The notes beneath the pieces are model-generated. The model ran no database searches. It was not told the DNA's origin and was given only the letters and a program-made list of their open reading frames with translations. A stretch of DNA of 31,629 nt from JANRKT01 sp033763355 (GTDB lineage: Bacteria; Bacteroidota; Bacteroidia; Chitinophagales; Chitinophagaceae): NCBI GenBank assembly GCA_033763355.1, contig JANRKT010000152.1, forward strand, positions 1 to 31,629, given 5' to 3'. Within the stretch, counting starts at the first letter, position 1. Each line of letters opens with the position of its first letter. The translations under genes were made by a program, and so were the position numbers. Below are positions 1 through 9,009 of the stretch, piece by piece.

Positions 1-21
1 CTAATGGCTCACAGCTTTCAC

Positions 22-2154
22 CTACACTTCTTCCTTCACTGTCTTATTGTACTCATCAGAAAGTTTGCGCTGTATTTCAAAAGGCACAGGGGCATATTCG
101 CGGAAATACATTTTAAACTTTGCCCTGCCTTGTGTAATAGAACGAAGTGATGAAGAATAATCATGCATTTCAGCCAGCGGCACCCTTGCAATAATCTTCT
201 GGAAATGCCCTTCGGTATCTATACCTTCCACAATGGCACGCCTTGTCTGCAGGTCTCCCATAACAGCGCCGGTAATGTCATCTGGGCACAATACTTCTAC
301 ATGATAAACCGGTTCCAGTATCTGGGGATCGGCCTGCTGAAATGCCTGGCGGAAAGCCTGCAAGCCTGCAATCTTAAATGAAATATCATTGCTGTCAACC
401 GGGTGCATCTTGCCATCATATACACTCACCCTTACATCACGTACATAAGAACCCGTTAACGGGCCTTCCTGCATTTTTTCCATTACACCCTTTAAAATGG
501 AAGGAAGGAAGCGGGTATCAATAGCCCCGCCGACAATGCAATTAAAGAAAACCAGTTTACCGCCCCAGTCAAGCGGGTATTCATCACGTCCCCTTACATT
601 TAATCCTTTGGGGTCAGGCATTCCTTCATGCCAGGGCTCAATACGCATAAACACTTCACCAAACTGGCCGGCGCCGCCTGATTGTTTTTTGTGGCGGTAA
701 TTGGCCTCGGCCATTTTGCGTATGGTTTCCCGGTATGGTATCCTTGGCCTTATAAATTTTACTTCCACTTTATGTCCATGCTCAATTTTCCATTTGGCTA
801 CAGCAAGGTGCATGTCACCCTGGCAATGTACCAGTATCTGTTTTAATTCTGCAGAAACCTCAACAATTAATGTGGGGTCTTCTTCCCGCAACTGGTGCAA
901 TGCCTGCGATAATTTTTCTTCCTCCCCTTTTTTAGTGGCTTCAATAGCCATGCTCATATTGGGCGGGGGAAATTCAATGGGGTGCAGTTCATAATTTTTT
1001 CCCCTTGAATGAAGGGTGTTATTAACATGCGTATTTTTCAGTTTTAAAGTAGCCCCAATATCCCCTGCCACCAGTTCATTTACACTGGTGCGTTTATTGC
1101 CTTCAACAATAAACAACTGGTTTATTTTTTCTGATACACCCGTTGATTCGTTCACCAGTTCCATACCTGATTTAATGGTGCCCGAATACACTTTAAAAAA
1201 AGAAAGTTCACCTACGTGCGGCTCTGAAACGGTTTTGTAAATAAAAATGCATGCGGGGCCATTGGCGTCGCAGGAAAGTTTTTCACCTGCCTTTGTTGTT
1301 TGGGGCGGCATTTCATTGGCGCTGGGGCAAACATTATCAATAAAGCCCATCAGGCGGCCGCTGCCCATGTTGCGGCTGGCGGATAAGCAAAACAGCGGGA
1401 ATAGGTCATGGTTGATCATGGCCTTCTTCAAACCGTTTTTCATTTCATCTTCGTCCAGTTCCCCTTTATCAAAATATTTTTCCATTAAAGTTTCATCGTT
1501 GCTGGCAACTGCTTCAATCAGTTCTTTATGCAATTCATCTGCTTTTGCTTTTTCATCATCAGGTATCGGTAATTTATCAGGTTTACCACCTGTATCCCTG
1601 AACTTGTACATGGTCATGCGCAGCACATCAATTATTTCATGAAAGCCTGCACCCTGCTGCCTCGGGTACTGAACCACAACCACCTTGCTCCCAAAATGGT
1701 TTTTTGCTTCCCTTACTGTTTTATCAAAATCGGCATTGTCATCATCTAATTTATTTACTGCAAAGATCATCGGTGTCTTGAACTTCTCAGTATAGTCCCA
1801 TATAATATCGGTACCTACTTCTACGCCCATAACAGCATTAATCAGCATTACGCCTGTATCTGCCACCCTGAGGGCTGAAATCACTTCGCCGGTAAAATCA
1901 CCAAAGCCGGGTGTATCAATAATATTGATTTTGTAACCCCGCCATTTGCTGTGCATGAGCTTGCTAAAAATAGAATTACCACGTTCCTGTTCAAGTTCGT
2001 GGTAATCTCCTGTTGTATTTCTTTCTTCTATAGTGCCCCTGCGGGTAATGAGTCCGGCTTCGTAGAGCATGCACTCCGCTAATGTGGTCTTGCCGGACCC
2101 GGCATGTCCGAGCAAGACTATGTTTTTTACATGTGAAGTATCAAATTCAGGCAT
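22..2154 (-). CDS. Elongation factor G-like translational GTPase (EF-G paralogue)
   Basis: This 710-residue protein has the five-domain architecture of EF-G: a GTPase domain in roughly the first 270 residues, then domains II to V. G1 is GHAGSGKTT at residues 16-24, G3 is DTPG at 80-83 and G4 is NKLD at 134-137. Canonical EF-G translocates tRNA and mRNA on the ribosome, but this looks like the second-copy type. G1 reads GHAGSGKTT rather than GHIDAGKTT, EQERG is followed by NSIFS rather than ITI, and switch II reads DTPGFGDF where canonical factors have the catalytic histidine (DTPGHVDF). The role of such paralogues is not settled; a specialised or stress-related ribosomal function is an inference. 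The ATG start at 2154 places G1 at the normal distance from the N terminus. The 167-base upstream spacer carries two dyads. Confidence 0.9.
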   Translation of the reverse strand: MPEFDTSHVKNIVLLGHAGSGKTTLAECMLYEAGLITRRGTIEERNTTGDYHELEQERGNSIFSKLMHSKWRGYKINIIDTPGFGDFTGEVISALRVADTGVMLINAVMGVEVGTDIIWDYTEKFKTPMIFAVNKLDDDNADFDKTVREAKNHFGSKVVVVQYPRQQGAGFHEIIDVLRMTMYKFRDTGGKPDKLPIPDDEKAKADELHKELIEAVASNDETLMEKYFDKGELDEDEMKNGLKKAMINHDLFPLFCLSASRNMGSGRLMGFIDNVCPSANEMPPQTTKAGEKLSCDANGPACIFIYKTVSEPHVGELSFFKVYSGTIKSGMELVNESTGVSEKINQLFIVEGNKRTSVNELVAGDIGATLKLKNTHVNNTLHSRGKNYELHPIEFPPPNMSMAIEATKKGEEEKLSQALHQLREEDPTLIVEVSAELKQILVHCQGDMHLAVAKWKIEHGHKVEVKFIRPRIPYRETIRKMAEANYRHKKQSGGAGQFGEVFMRIEPWHEGMPDPKGLNVRGRDEYPLDWGGKLVFFNCIVGGAIDTRFLPSILKGVMEKMQEGPLTGSYVRDVRVSVYDGKMHPVDSNDISFKIAGLQAFRQAFQQADPQILEPVYHVEVLCPDDITGAVMGDLQTRRAIVEGIDTEGHFQKIIARVPLAEMHDYSSSLRSITQGRAKFKMYFREYAPVPFEIQRKLSDEYNKTVKEEV

Positions 2155-2188
2155 GGCAATCAGGTTTAATTTGTGAAGAATATGGTTT

Positions 2189-2224
2189 AACGGGGCGAAA
2201 TGTTATCAGGCAAATCGCCCTGTT
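2189..2224 (-). promoter_or_regulatory. Stem-loop in the leader of the EF-G-like gene
   Basis: Bases 2189-2198 pair with 2215-2224 (10 bp, one G-U) around a 16-base loop, 35 bases upstream of the EF-G-like start codon on the minus strand. No T-run follows on that strand, so it does not look like an intrinsic terminator. It could be a leader structure or the 3' end of the upstream gene's transcript. Confidence 0.3.
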
Positions 2225-2267
2225 GAACGGGTTAATAGTTATCACGAAGGACAGTGTATCTTATCTG

Positions 2268-2289
2268 CAGGGAATAAATTTATTCCCTG
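2268..2289. promoter_or_regulatory. Perfect 22-bp palindrome between two minus-strand genes
   Basis: CAGGGAATAAA at 2268-2278 is followed directly by its exact reverse complement at 2279-2289. It lies between the stop of the small coiled-coil gene and the start of the EF-G-like gene. A T-rich stretch (TTCTTTT) follows on the plus strand only, where no gene needs terminating. It could be a dimeric-regulator operator for the EF-G-like gene or an RNA 3'-end hairpin. Confidence 0.4.
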
Positions 2290-2321
2290 TTCTTTTAATT
2301 CGTTTTGGCAAAAAGCAATCT

Positions 2322-2702
2322 TTAGCTTAATCGTGATACAAACGTACCGAACTCTTCTTTTAAATCCTGTAAGGTATGCTCCAGGCTCTGGTACTGGTCA
2401 TGCAGGCTTTCGTGTTTGGCCCATGTAATATCGCTCACATTACCATTGTTGTGCCGCATTTCCCATGTGGCTACCCTTTCATGTTCTTTAATGGAATGTT
2501 TCAGGTGGTTGATGTTGCTGAGCTGGATGTCAAACTGGTTGTCGTAATGTTCAACCTGGGGCATTTCGTTTTTACTTACCGGATGGGAGACAGCTTCTTG
2601 TAATCTGCTTCTGAACTGGCTGAGTTCTGTGCGGTAGTTACGCAGATTATCTCTCCAGGAGCTGCACTCCCTGGAGAGCTGTGTGATGTCTGTTTGCACC
2701 AT
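2322..2702 (-). CDS. Small coiled-coil protein of unknown function
   Basis: The product has 126 residues and I do not recognise it as a named family. It is hydrophilic, without a signal peptide or membrane segment, and is rich in Glu, Gln, His, Leu and Ser. Two long helical stretches (about residues 5-40 and 60-120) have heptad-like spacing of Leu, so it is probably an all-alpha cytoplasmic protein, perhaps an oligomeric coiled coil. The ATG at 2702 is the only reasonable start and is preceded by an A/T-rich sequence. It shares a strand with the EF-G-like gene, but the 167-base spacer with dyads argues against tight coupling. A divergent 267-base region separates it from the cytochrome cassette. 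That it is a real gene rests on its clean reading frame and lack of a competing frame. Confidence 0.6.
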   Translation of the reverse strand: MVQTDITQLSRECSSWRDNLRNYRTELSQFRSRLQEAVSHPVSKNEMPQVEHYDNQFDIQLSNINHLKHSIKEHERVATWEMRHNNGNVSDITWAKHESLHDQYQSLEHTLQDLKEEFGTFVSRLS

Positions 2703-2969
2703 AGCATTATGTTTTTAATGTTAAAAAAAGTGAAGTAGAAAGATTTTCCCGGGAACAGGATTGAAGCATTATAAATTTAAATATAAGTTTTGGTAAAAAA
2801 AAACCCTTGTGGAAAGAATCTTTATAACCACAGGTTGATAAAAACAGCCGGGTAGAACAACTGCCCCATACCTGTAAAAGCCAAAATACAGTATGAACTT
2901 GATGAAACTAAATTGTAAATTTATACTTATAATTACAAAGCACTGTTTATAAACTTTCGCCTGTTTGCC

Positions 2970-5303
2970 ATGACGTTTACCTGGAAAAGTAAAGTAATAA
3001 TATTTACCGTAACAGCAGCCATTGTTGCAACTGCGTATTTTTTACTGGCAGGCAGATCCCCGGATACCATAGCACAAAACATACCTGAAACAATAGATTT
3101 CAATTATCATATACGCCCCGTACTGTCTGACAGGTGTTTTAAATGCCATGGCCCCGATGCCAATAAAAGAGAGGCTGAACTAAGGCTGGATACCGAAGAA
3201 GGCGCTTTTAAAGCATTAAAAGATAACCCGGCTGGCCATGTAATTATTCCGGGCAACCCATTACAATCAGAATTGTACCTGCGGGTATCATCAAAAGATA
3301 CTTCATTTATCATGCCCCCGCCCTCATCCAACTTAAAACTTTCTGACTTCGAAATAAAACTTATCGAAAAATGGATCAGGCAGGGCGCTAAATTCAAAAA
3401 GCACTGGGCATTCATTGCCCCGCAGCTTCCACAGTTGCCAAAGGTTGATGACAAAAAATGGGTAAAAAACGAAATTGATTATTTCATTCTTTCCAAATTA
3501 GAATCCTACGGGCTTTCACCTGAAGAGGAAGCGGATAAAGAAAGATTATTAAAGCGGGCCTCACTTGATATAACAGGCCTGCCGCCACCAGTTGAAATGC
3601 AGGATAAGTTTTTGAACGATGATTCGCCAGACGCTTTTGAAAAAATACTTGATGAACTTTTAGTCAATCCGCATTACGGTGAAAAGATGGCCATTTACTG
3701 GATGGATGTTGCAAGGTATGCTGACAGCCACGGTTACCAGGATGATGGCCTGCGTACCATGTGGCCCTGGAGGGACTGGGTGATTCATGCTTTCAATAAA
3801 AATTATCCTTACGACCAGTTTATAATATGGCAGCTTGCCGGTGATCTTTTACCCGGCCCTTCCAAAGAACAGTTACTGGCAAGCGGCTTTAACCGCAACC
3901 ATAAAATAACGCAGGAAGGCGGCGTGATTGATGAAGAATACCGTATTGAATATGTTACCGACCGCACCAATACATTCGGAAAAGCATTTCTTGCATTAAC
4001 TTTTGAATGTGCCAAATGCCACGACCATAAATATGACCCCATTGCACAAAAAGATTATTACAGCACGTTTGCTTTTTTTAACCAGGTAAACGAAAAAGGG
4101 CTGGTTGGTGATATTAACCTTGCTTCACCCGGCGACCCGCCCAATATGAAGATTACAACTGAAGATGTAAAAAATGTGCTGCAGTTCATCAATAAAAAAG
4201 ATACTGCGCCGGTTGTGGTAATGATAATGCAGGACAGCAGCAAGCTGCGCACCACCCGAGTATTAAAAAGGGGTAATTATGATGCCCCAACCGATACAGT
4301 GAGTTTTAACCTTCCCCTGGCCATAATGCCATACGACACGAATGTATATAGCAAAAACCGGCTGGGCCTTGCAAAATGGCTAACAGATAAGAAACACCCG
4401 CTTACTGCAAGGGTTTTTGTAAACCGCATCTGGCAGGAAATTTTTGGAAGAGGTTTGGTGAAAACTTCAGGAGATTTTGGAATGCAGGGCGAATTACCCT
4501 CTCATCCCGAATTACTGGATTGGCTGGCTGTTGATTTCATGAACAACGGATGGAATATAAAAAGGTTAGTAAAGCAAATCATGATGTCGGCAACATACCG
4601 GCAATCGTCTGAAGTAAGCAAAGAAAAAATAAGCGCTGACCCGGAGAATATTTACTTATCTCATTCGCCGCGTTTGCGTTTAACAGCTGAGTTAACAAGG
4701 GACCTTGTACTGGAAAGCAGCGGACTACTTGTAAAAGAAATTGGCGGGCCCAGTGTAAAACCCTATCAGCCCAAAGGTGTATGGGAATCTACTACTTCAG
4801 GAAGAGGTGAATTGCAAAAATATTTCCAGGACCATGGAGAAAGTTTATACAGACGCGGATTGTACACTTTTATTAAACGCACTGCCCCGCCTCCCGTAAT
4901 GCTGGTATTTGATGCCAGCAACCGTGACCAATGCGAAGTAAAAAGATTAAGGACAAATACGCCTCTGCAGGCATTGGTATTGCTAAATGACCCTCAGGTA
5001 CTGGAAGCATCGAGGGTGCTTGCTCAAAAAATGGTAACAGAAAAAATAAGTGATAAAGAAAAGATTGAAAAAATATTCCGCCTGATTGTTTGCCGGAAAC
5101 CCAAAACCAAAGAATTAAAATTACTTACTGAATACCTTCGGGAAGAAAAAGAAAAATACAGCAAAGAACCTGCAAAAGCCCACGCATTCATAAAAGCGGG
5201 AGAATACAAAATACCTGAAGGAATTAACAAGGTTGACTGCGCCGCATGGATGCAGTTGATACATACCATTTACAATTTAGAAGAAAGCACAACCAAATCT
5301 TAA
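2970..5303 (+). CDS. PSCyt1-PSCyt2-PSD1 exported c-type cytochrome protein (DUF1549/DUF1553)
   Basis: This 777-residue protein is of the planctomycete-type cytochrome family. Residues 8-27 form a signal peptide or membrane anchor. A PSCyt1 haem domain follows, with CFKCH at 56-60 and a likely distal Met in IMPPP near 115. PSCyt2 (DUF1549) spans about 145-365 and contains a second CxxCH (CAKCH, 347-351); PSD1 (DUF1553) spans about 460-730. Many relatives are longer, with a LamG-like insert between PSCyt2 and PSD1; here only about 90 residues lie there. Family members are exported and thought to be redox proteins, but no substrate is established. The gene starts a cassette: the DUF1501 gene begins two bases after its stop, and a third cytochrome gene follows. 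The ATG at 2970 gives a proper signal sequence. Confidence 0.9.
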   Translation: MTFTWKSKVIIFTVTAAIVATAYFLLAGRSPDTIAQNIPETIDFNYHIRPVLSDRCFKCHGPDANKREAELRLDTEEGAFKALKDNPAGHVIIPGNPLQSELYLRVSSKDTSFIMPPPSSNLKLSDFEIKLIEKWIRQGAKFKKHWAFIAPQLPQLPKVDDKKWVKNEIDYFILSKLESYGLSPEEEADKERLLKRASLDITGLPPPVEMQDKFLNDDSPDAFEKILDELLVNPHYGEKMAIYWMDVARYADSHGYQDDGLRTMWPWRDWVIHAFNKNYPYDQFIIWQLAGDLLPGPSKEQLLASGFNRNHKITQEGGVIDEEYRIEYVTDRTNTFGKAFLALTFECAKCHDHKYDPIAQKDYYSTFAFFNQVNEKGLVGDINLASPGDPPNMKITTEDVKNVLQFINKKDTAPVVVMIMQDSSKLRTTRVLKRGNYDAPTDTVSFNLPLAIMPYDTNVYSKNRLGLAKWLTDKKHPLTARVFVNRIWQEIFGRGLVKTSGDFGMQGELPSHPELLDWLAVDFMNNGWNIKRLVKQIMMSATYRQSSEVSKEKISADPENIYLSHSPRLRLTAELTRDLVLESSGLLVKEIGGPSVKPYQPKGVWESTTSGRGELQKYFQDHGESLYRRGLYTFIKRTAPPPVMLVFDASNRDQCEVKRLRTNTPLQALVLLNDPQVLEASRVLAQKMVTEKISDKEKIEKIFRLIVCRKPKTKELKLLTEYLREEKEKYSKEPAKAHAFIKAGEYKIPEGINKVDCAAWMQLIHTIYNLEESTTKS

Positions 5304-5305
5304 CC

Positions 5306-6757
5306 ATGAATGAATTCAATAAATACCGCCTTAATGTAACCCGCAGGAGGTTTTTAACCAAAGCAAGCCTTGGTTTGGGAAGTGTTGCGCTGGGGTCGTT
5401 GCTTGTGCCGGGTTTGTTTAATAAAGAAGAAGATGAATTAAATGCTTTACCTGTTGGCCTCCCCCATTTTGCTCCCAAAGCCAAAAGAATTATTTACCTG
5501 TTTCAGAATGGCGCCCCTTCTCAATTGGAAAGTTTTGATTACAAACCATTGCTTACACAAATGCAGGGTAAAGATTTACCTGCATCAGTACGGATGGGAC
5601 AGCGCTTAACCGGAATGACATCGGGGCAGGAAAAATTTCCTTTGGTGGGATCGAAGTTTAAGTTTCAGCAATACGGCCAGTCAGGCGCATGGATCAGTGA
5701 GATATTTCCCAACATTGCAAAAATTGCAGATGATATATGTATCATCAGAACAATGCATACGGATGCAATCAACCATGATCCTGCTCTTACCTTTTTTCAA
5801 ACGGGTGCACAACAGGGTAACCGTCCCAGCATGGGTTCATGGCTGAGCTATGGCCTGGGAAGCGATAATAAAAATCTTCCTGCATTTTGTGTGCTTTTAT
5901 CAAAAGGAAAAGGGAACGGACAAGGTGTATATGCCAAATTGTGGACGAATGGTTTTTTAGACAGCATTCACCAGGGTGTTGTTTTCAGCAGCGGTGAAGA
6001 CCCTGTTCTTTATCTTAATAATCCCGAAGGGCAGGATAAAGTTTCAAGAAGAAACATGCTGGACAAACTGGCAACACTGAATGCAATGGCTTATGAAGAT
6101 TTTGGCGACCCGGAGATACATACCAAAGTGCAGCAGTATGAAATGGCTTACCGCATGCAAACCGCAGTGCCTGAACTTACAGATTTAACCAAAGAACCAG
6201 ACCACATTGTAAAAATGTACGGGCCTGATTGTTTGGTGCCTGGTACATACGCAGCCAATTGTTTACTGGCAAGAAAATTATCGGAAGCAGGTGTACGCTT
6301 TATGCAATTGTATCACCAGGGATGGGACCAGCATGGAAACTTAACAGGTGAAATGCCCTTACAGGCCTTGGATGTTGACCGGGCATCAGCAGCATTGGTT
6401 ACCGATTTAAAACAGCGGGGCCTGCTGGATGAAACACTGGTAATATGGGGCGGTGAGTTTGGAAGGACCAATTATTGCCAGGGAGATTTGAGCAAAGACA
6501 ACTATGGCCGCGACCATCACCCCAAGTGTTTCAGCATATGGATGGCGGGAGGAGGGATAAAACCCGGTGTTGTTTATGGTGAAACTGATGAATTTGGTTA
6601 TAACATTGTAAAAGACCCTGTCGCCGTTCATGATTTTCATGCCACCGTTTTGCACCTGCTTGGGATGGACCATGAAAAGCTGATCTTTAAACACCTTGGC
6701 AGGCGTTACAGGTTAACTGATGTGGAAGGAAGTTTGGTGAAGGGAATAATGGCGTAA
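5306..6757 (+). CDS. DUF1501 family protein with Tat signal
   Basis: The product is a 483-residue DUF1501 protein, a family related to sulfatases and alkaline phosphatases. The N terminus carries a twin-arginine signal (RRRFLTKA at residues 11-18, then a Gly/Leu/Val hydrophobic stretch), so it is probably exported folded. Family hallmarks near the C terminus are WGGEFGRT, then GRDHHPKCF and WMAGGGIKPG. The DHH and other acidic and His residues suggest a metal site, but no reaction is proven for the family. I chose the ATG at 5306, two bases after the cytochrome stop. An earlier in-frame ATG at 5246 would bury the Tat motif behind 20 residues read over the upstream coding end. Tight spacing implies co-expression with the upstream PSD1 protein, a pairing found repeatedly in Planctomycetes and Bacteroidota. 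Confidence 0.92.
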   Translation: MNEFNKYRLNVTRRRFLTKASLGLGSVALGSLLVPGLFNKEEDELNALPVGLPHFAPKAKRIIYLFQNGAPSQLESFDYKPLLTQMQGKDLPASVRMGQRLTGMTSGQEKFPLVGSKFKFQQYGQSGAWISEIFPNIAKIADDICIIRTMHTDAINHDPALTFFQTGAQQGNRPSMGSWLSYGLGSDNKNLPAFCVLLSKGKGNGQGVYAKLWTNGFLDSIHQGVVFSSGEDPVLYLNNPEGQDKVSRRNMLDKLATLNAMAYEDFGDPEIHTKVQQYEMAYRMQTAVPELTDLTKEPDHIVKMYGPDCLVPGTYAANCLLARKLSEAGVRFMQLYHQGWDQHGNLTGEMPLQALDVDRASAALVTDLKQRGLLDETLVIWGGEFGRTNYCQGDLSKDNYGRDHHPKCFSIWMAGGGIKPGVVYGETDEFGYNIVKDPVAVHDFHATVLHLLGMDHEKLIFKHLGRRYRLTDVEGSLVKGIMA

Positions 6758-6790
6758 AAAATCAATACAAAAAGAAGTTACTGTTATTGC

Positions 6791-8950
6791 ATGAAATCAT
6801 TCCGGCCTCTTCTCTCCAATTCAATTTTTGCTTTAAATATTTTCCTGCTCGTTCTCCTTATATTCCGTGAGCGGGTTATTGTACCGGGCTGGCTGCAACC
6901 CGCAGGCAGGTTTCATCCCATGATATTGCATTTTCCTGTTGCACTGGTGGTATTGCTGCTGCTCATCATTATCTTTAAAAAAAGCTTTGGCGCCATTGAT
7001 GCACTGCTGGAATTTTTGTTATACCTCACTGCATTTTTTGCTTCGCTCAGCGCTTTGCTGGGTTTATTGCTTTCAAGAGAGGAAGGTTATGATGAAACTT
7101 TACTCGGGAGGCACATGTGGTCAGGCGTCGCCATTAGTTTTCTCTCCTATGTTTTGCTCCTGGTTTACAGGAACCCGCCAAAATTCAGGTGGCTGTTTAA
7201 TACGATACTTGGCGCCAACCTGATGTTCCTCATTTTAGGAAGTCATTTTGGCGCCAGCCTTACACATGGTGAAGATTATTTGTTTCAGCCTTTGCAGGAA
7301 GAAGTAAAAAAGAAAAACATTATTATAACAGACAGCACACCTGTTTTTGTTGCAGTGGTGGAACCTGTACTGGAAAGCAAATGTTACTCCTGTCACAATG
7401 AAAAAAAATCAAAAGGTGAGCTGGTAATGACATCCGTTGAAAAATTACTCAAAGGCGGTAAGGATGGCCCCATCTGGAAAGCAGGCGACCCGTTGAACAG
7501 CCACATCATTCAGCGCCTGCAGCTTGATGCAAATGATAAAAAACACATGCCGCCCCGCGGCAAACCGCAATTAACCCCGGAAGAAATAAAATTCATTCAT
7601 GCATGGATTCAACATGGCGCTGACCTGAATAAAACATTTAAAGACTATGCTGAAACAGACAGCTTCAGGCTTTTTGCCGGCAGTTTTGTACAACCCGCTC
7701 CAAATAAAACGGAAGAAATACCCCAATACACTTTTCCTTTTGCCGATGAAAAACTCATCAGTAAACTGAGCAACCCCAACAGGGCTATCAGTCCTTTATC
7801 AGGTAATTCACCTGCGCTGCAGGTAAGTTTTTTTATACAACAGCAATACCAGCCCAAATACCTGAAAGAACTTGAACCATTGAAGCAACAGGTAATTGCA
7901 ATAAACCTGACCAATATGCCTGTAAAAGATGATGAACTGAAAACCATTGCCCAATTCATAAACCTGGAAAAATTAATACTGAACGGAACCGGCATCAGCG
8001 GCAAAACCCTTGGCGACCTGAAAACCTGTTTTAAATTGAAATCGCTTTCTCTTTCCAATACAAAAGTTACTGCAGACGCTTTATCTGCACTTGCAACCAT
8101 GCTTTCATTGAAAGAAGTGTATTTGTGGAATACAGGGATTATGAACAACCAGCTTGCCGCTGCTGAGAAAAAAAGCCCCGGCATCAAATGGTATTCAGGT
8201 TATACACCGGACCCTGCTGAAAAACTTAAACTCACTCCCCCGCTGCTTAAATATGATGACAGAATCATTCTTTCAGTCAATGACAGTGTGGTACTTACCC
8301 ACCCTATGCCTGGGGTAGTTATACGCTATACTGCTGACGGTACCGAACCCGACAGTACCTCATCGCCTGAATACAAAATGCCTTTTACAGTAAAAGAACT
8401 TACAACAGTTAAAGCAAGGTCAGTAAAACCAGGATGGTATTGCAGTGATGTGGTTTCTTATACTTTTTTTACACAGGGCAAACAGCCACAGCAAACTGTT
8501 TTGTTTAACCAGCCTGATCCCCAATATCAGGCGCAGGCACAACATACATTAACTGACCTGAAAAAGGCAGATATTAATATTCAGAAAATCGGCTGGCTTG
8601 GTTACAGGGAAAAAGATTTTGCTGCAGGATTTTTATTCAGGGAACCTGCTGAGATTGCAAATGTAACACTGAGCCTTGCTAAAAACATCGGCGGGTACAT
8701 CTTTCCGCCGCAACAAATAAAAATTTGGGGAGGAGATGATTCAACCCGTCTTAAACTCATCGGCGAGATTATTCCTGAACAACCCAAAAAATATGAAAAC
8801 AATCAAAATCTCGGCCTGCAGGTAGCAGTTAAAAAAGGAAATTACCGGTACATTAAAATAATTGCATCGCCTGTAAAGAAATTACCCAAGTGGCATTCCG
8901 GTAAAGGCAAGAAAGGATGGATATTCATTGATGAAGTTTTCTTTCAATAA
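6791..8950 (+). CDS. Membrane cytochrome: DUF2231, PSCyt1, LRR-like, chitobiase-type and discoidin-like regions
   Basis: This 719-residue product begins with five hydrophobic segments: one near residues 10-26, then a four-helix DUF2231-like part (45-62, 72-95, 109-127, 136-153). His residues lie at or near the membrane: 42 and 47 (HPMILHFP), 108, 152 and 159. A PSCyt1 cytochrome c domain follows, with CYSCH at 198-202 and HMPPRGK near 252 as the likely distal ligand site. Residues 367-450 are leucine-rich-repeat-like, 484-560 resemble the chitobiase C-terminal/Fn3-associated fold (RYTADGTEPD), and about 590-719 look discoidin-like. The haem and later domains should be periplasmic. It follows the DUF1501 gene by 33 bases and likely acts with it and the PSD1 protein, perhaps as their membrane redox anchor (inference). 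Substrate unknown. Confidence 0.85.
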   Translation: MKSFRPLLSNSIFALNIFLLVLLIFRERVIVPGWLQPAGRFHPMILHFPVALVVLLLLIIIFKKSFGAIDALLEFLLYLTAFFASLSALLGLLLSREEGYDETLLGRHMWSGVAISFLSYVLLLVYRNPPKFRWLFNTILGANLMFLILGSHFGASLTHGEDYLFQPLQEEVKKKNIIITDSTPVFVAVVEPVLESKCYSCHNEKKSKGELVMTSVEKLLKGGKDGPIWKAGDPLNSHIIQRLQLDANDKKHMPPRGKPQLTPEEIKFIHAWIQHGADLNKTFKDYAETDSFRLFAGSFVQPAPNKTEEIPQYTFPFADEKLISKLSNPNRAISPLSGNSPALQVSFFIQQQYQPKYLKELEPLKQQVIAINLTNMPVKDDELKTIAQFINLEKLILNGTGISGKTLGDLKTCFKLKSLSLSNTKVTADALSALATMLSLKEVYLWNTGIMNNQLAAAEKKSPGIKWYSGYTPDPAEKLKLTPPLLKYDDRIILSVNDSVVLTHPMPGVVIRYTADGTEPDSTSSPEYKMPFTVKELTTVKARSVKPGWYCSDVVSYTFFTQGKQPQQTVLFNQPDPQYQAQAQHTLTDLKKADINIQKIGWLGYREKDFAAGFLFREPAEIANVTLSLAKNIGGYIFPPQQIKIWGGDDSTRLKLIGEIIPEQPKKYENNQNLGLQVAVKKGNYRYIKIIASPVKKLPKWHSGKGKKGWIFIDEVFFQ

Positions 8951-8953
8951 AAA

Positions 8954-8984
8954 ATCCCTGCAGGCTTTCTTAACCTGCAGGGAT
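8954..8984 (-). terminator. Intrinsic terminator (minus strand)
   Basis: A perfect 11-bp stem (8954-8964 with 8974-8984, arm ATCCCTGCAGG) closes a 9-base loop. On the minus strand it is followed by a T-run, so it terminates the secreted-protein gene ending at 9010. It sits in the convergent gap and could also stop plus-strand transcripts weakly. Confidence 0.8.
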
Positions 8985-9009
8985 CAGTATTTAAATGCTT
9001 ATGAAGTTG

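Noticed and set aside
2746..2755. TTCCCGGGAA palindrome
   Set aside because: Ten bases is short enough to arise by chance and no second copy was seen nearby.
2804..2834. Hairpin in the divergent region before the cytochrome cassette
   Set aside because: The stem is only seven pairs including a G-U, the loop is large, and no T-run follows; not convincing as a terminator or riboswitch.
7645..8187. Minus-strand open frame of 180 codons
   Set aside because: It is a shadow of the membrane cytochrome gene, low in complexity and with no recognisable motif.
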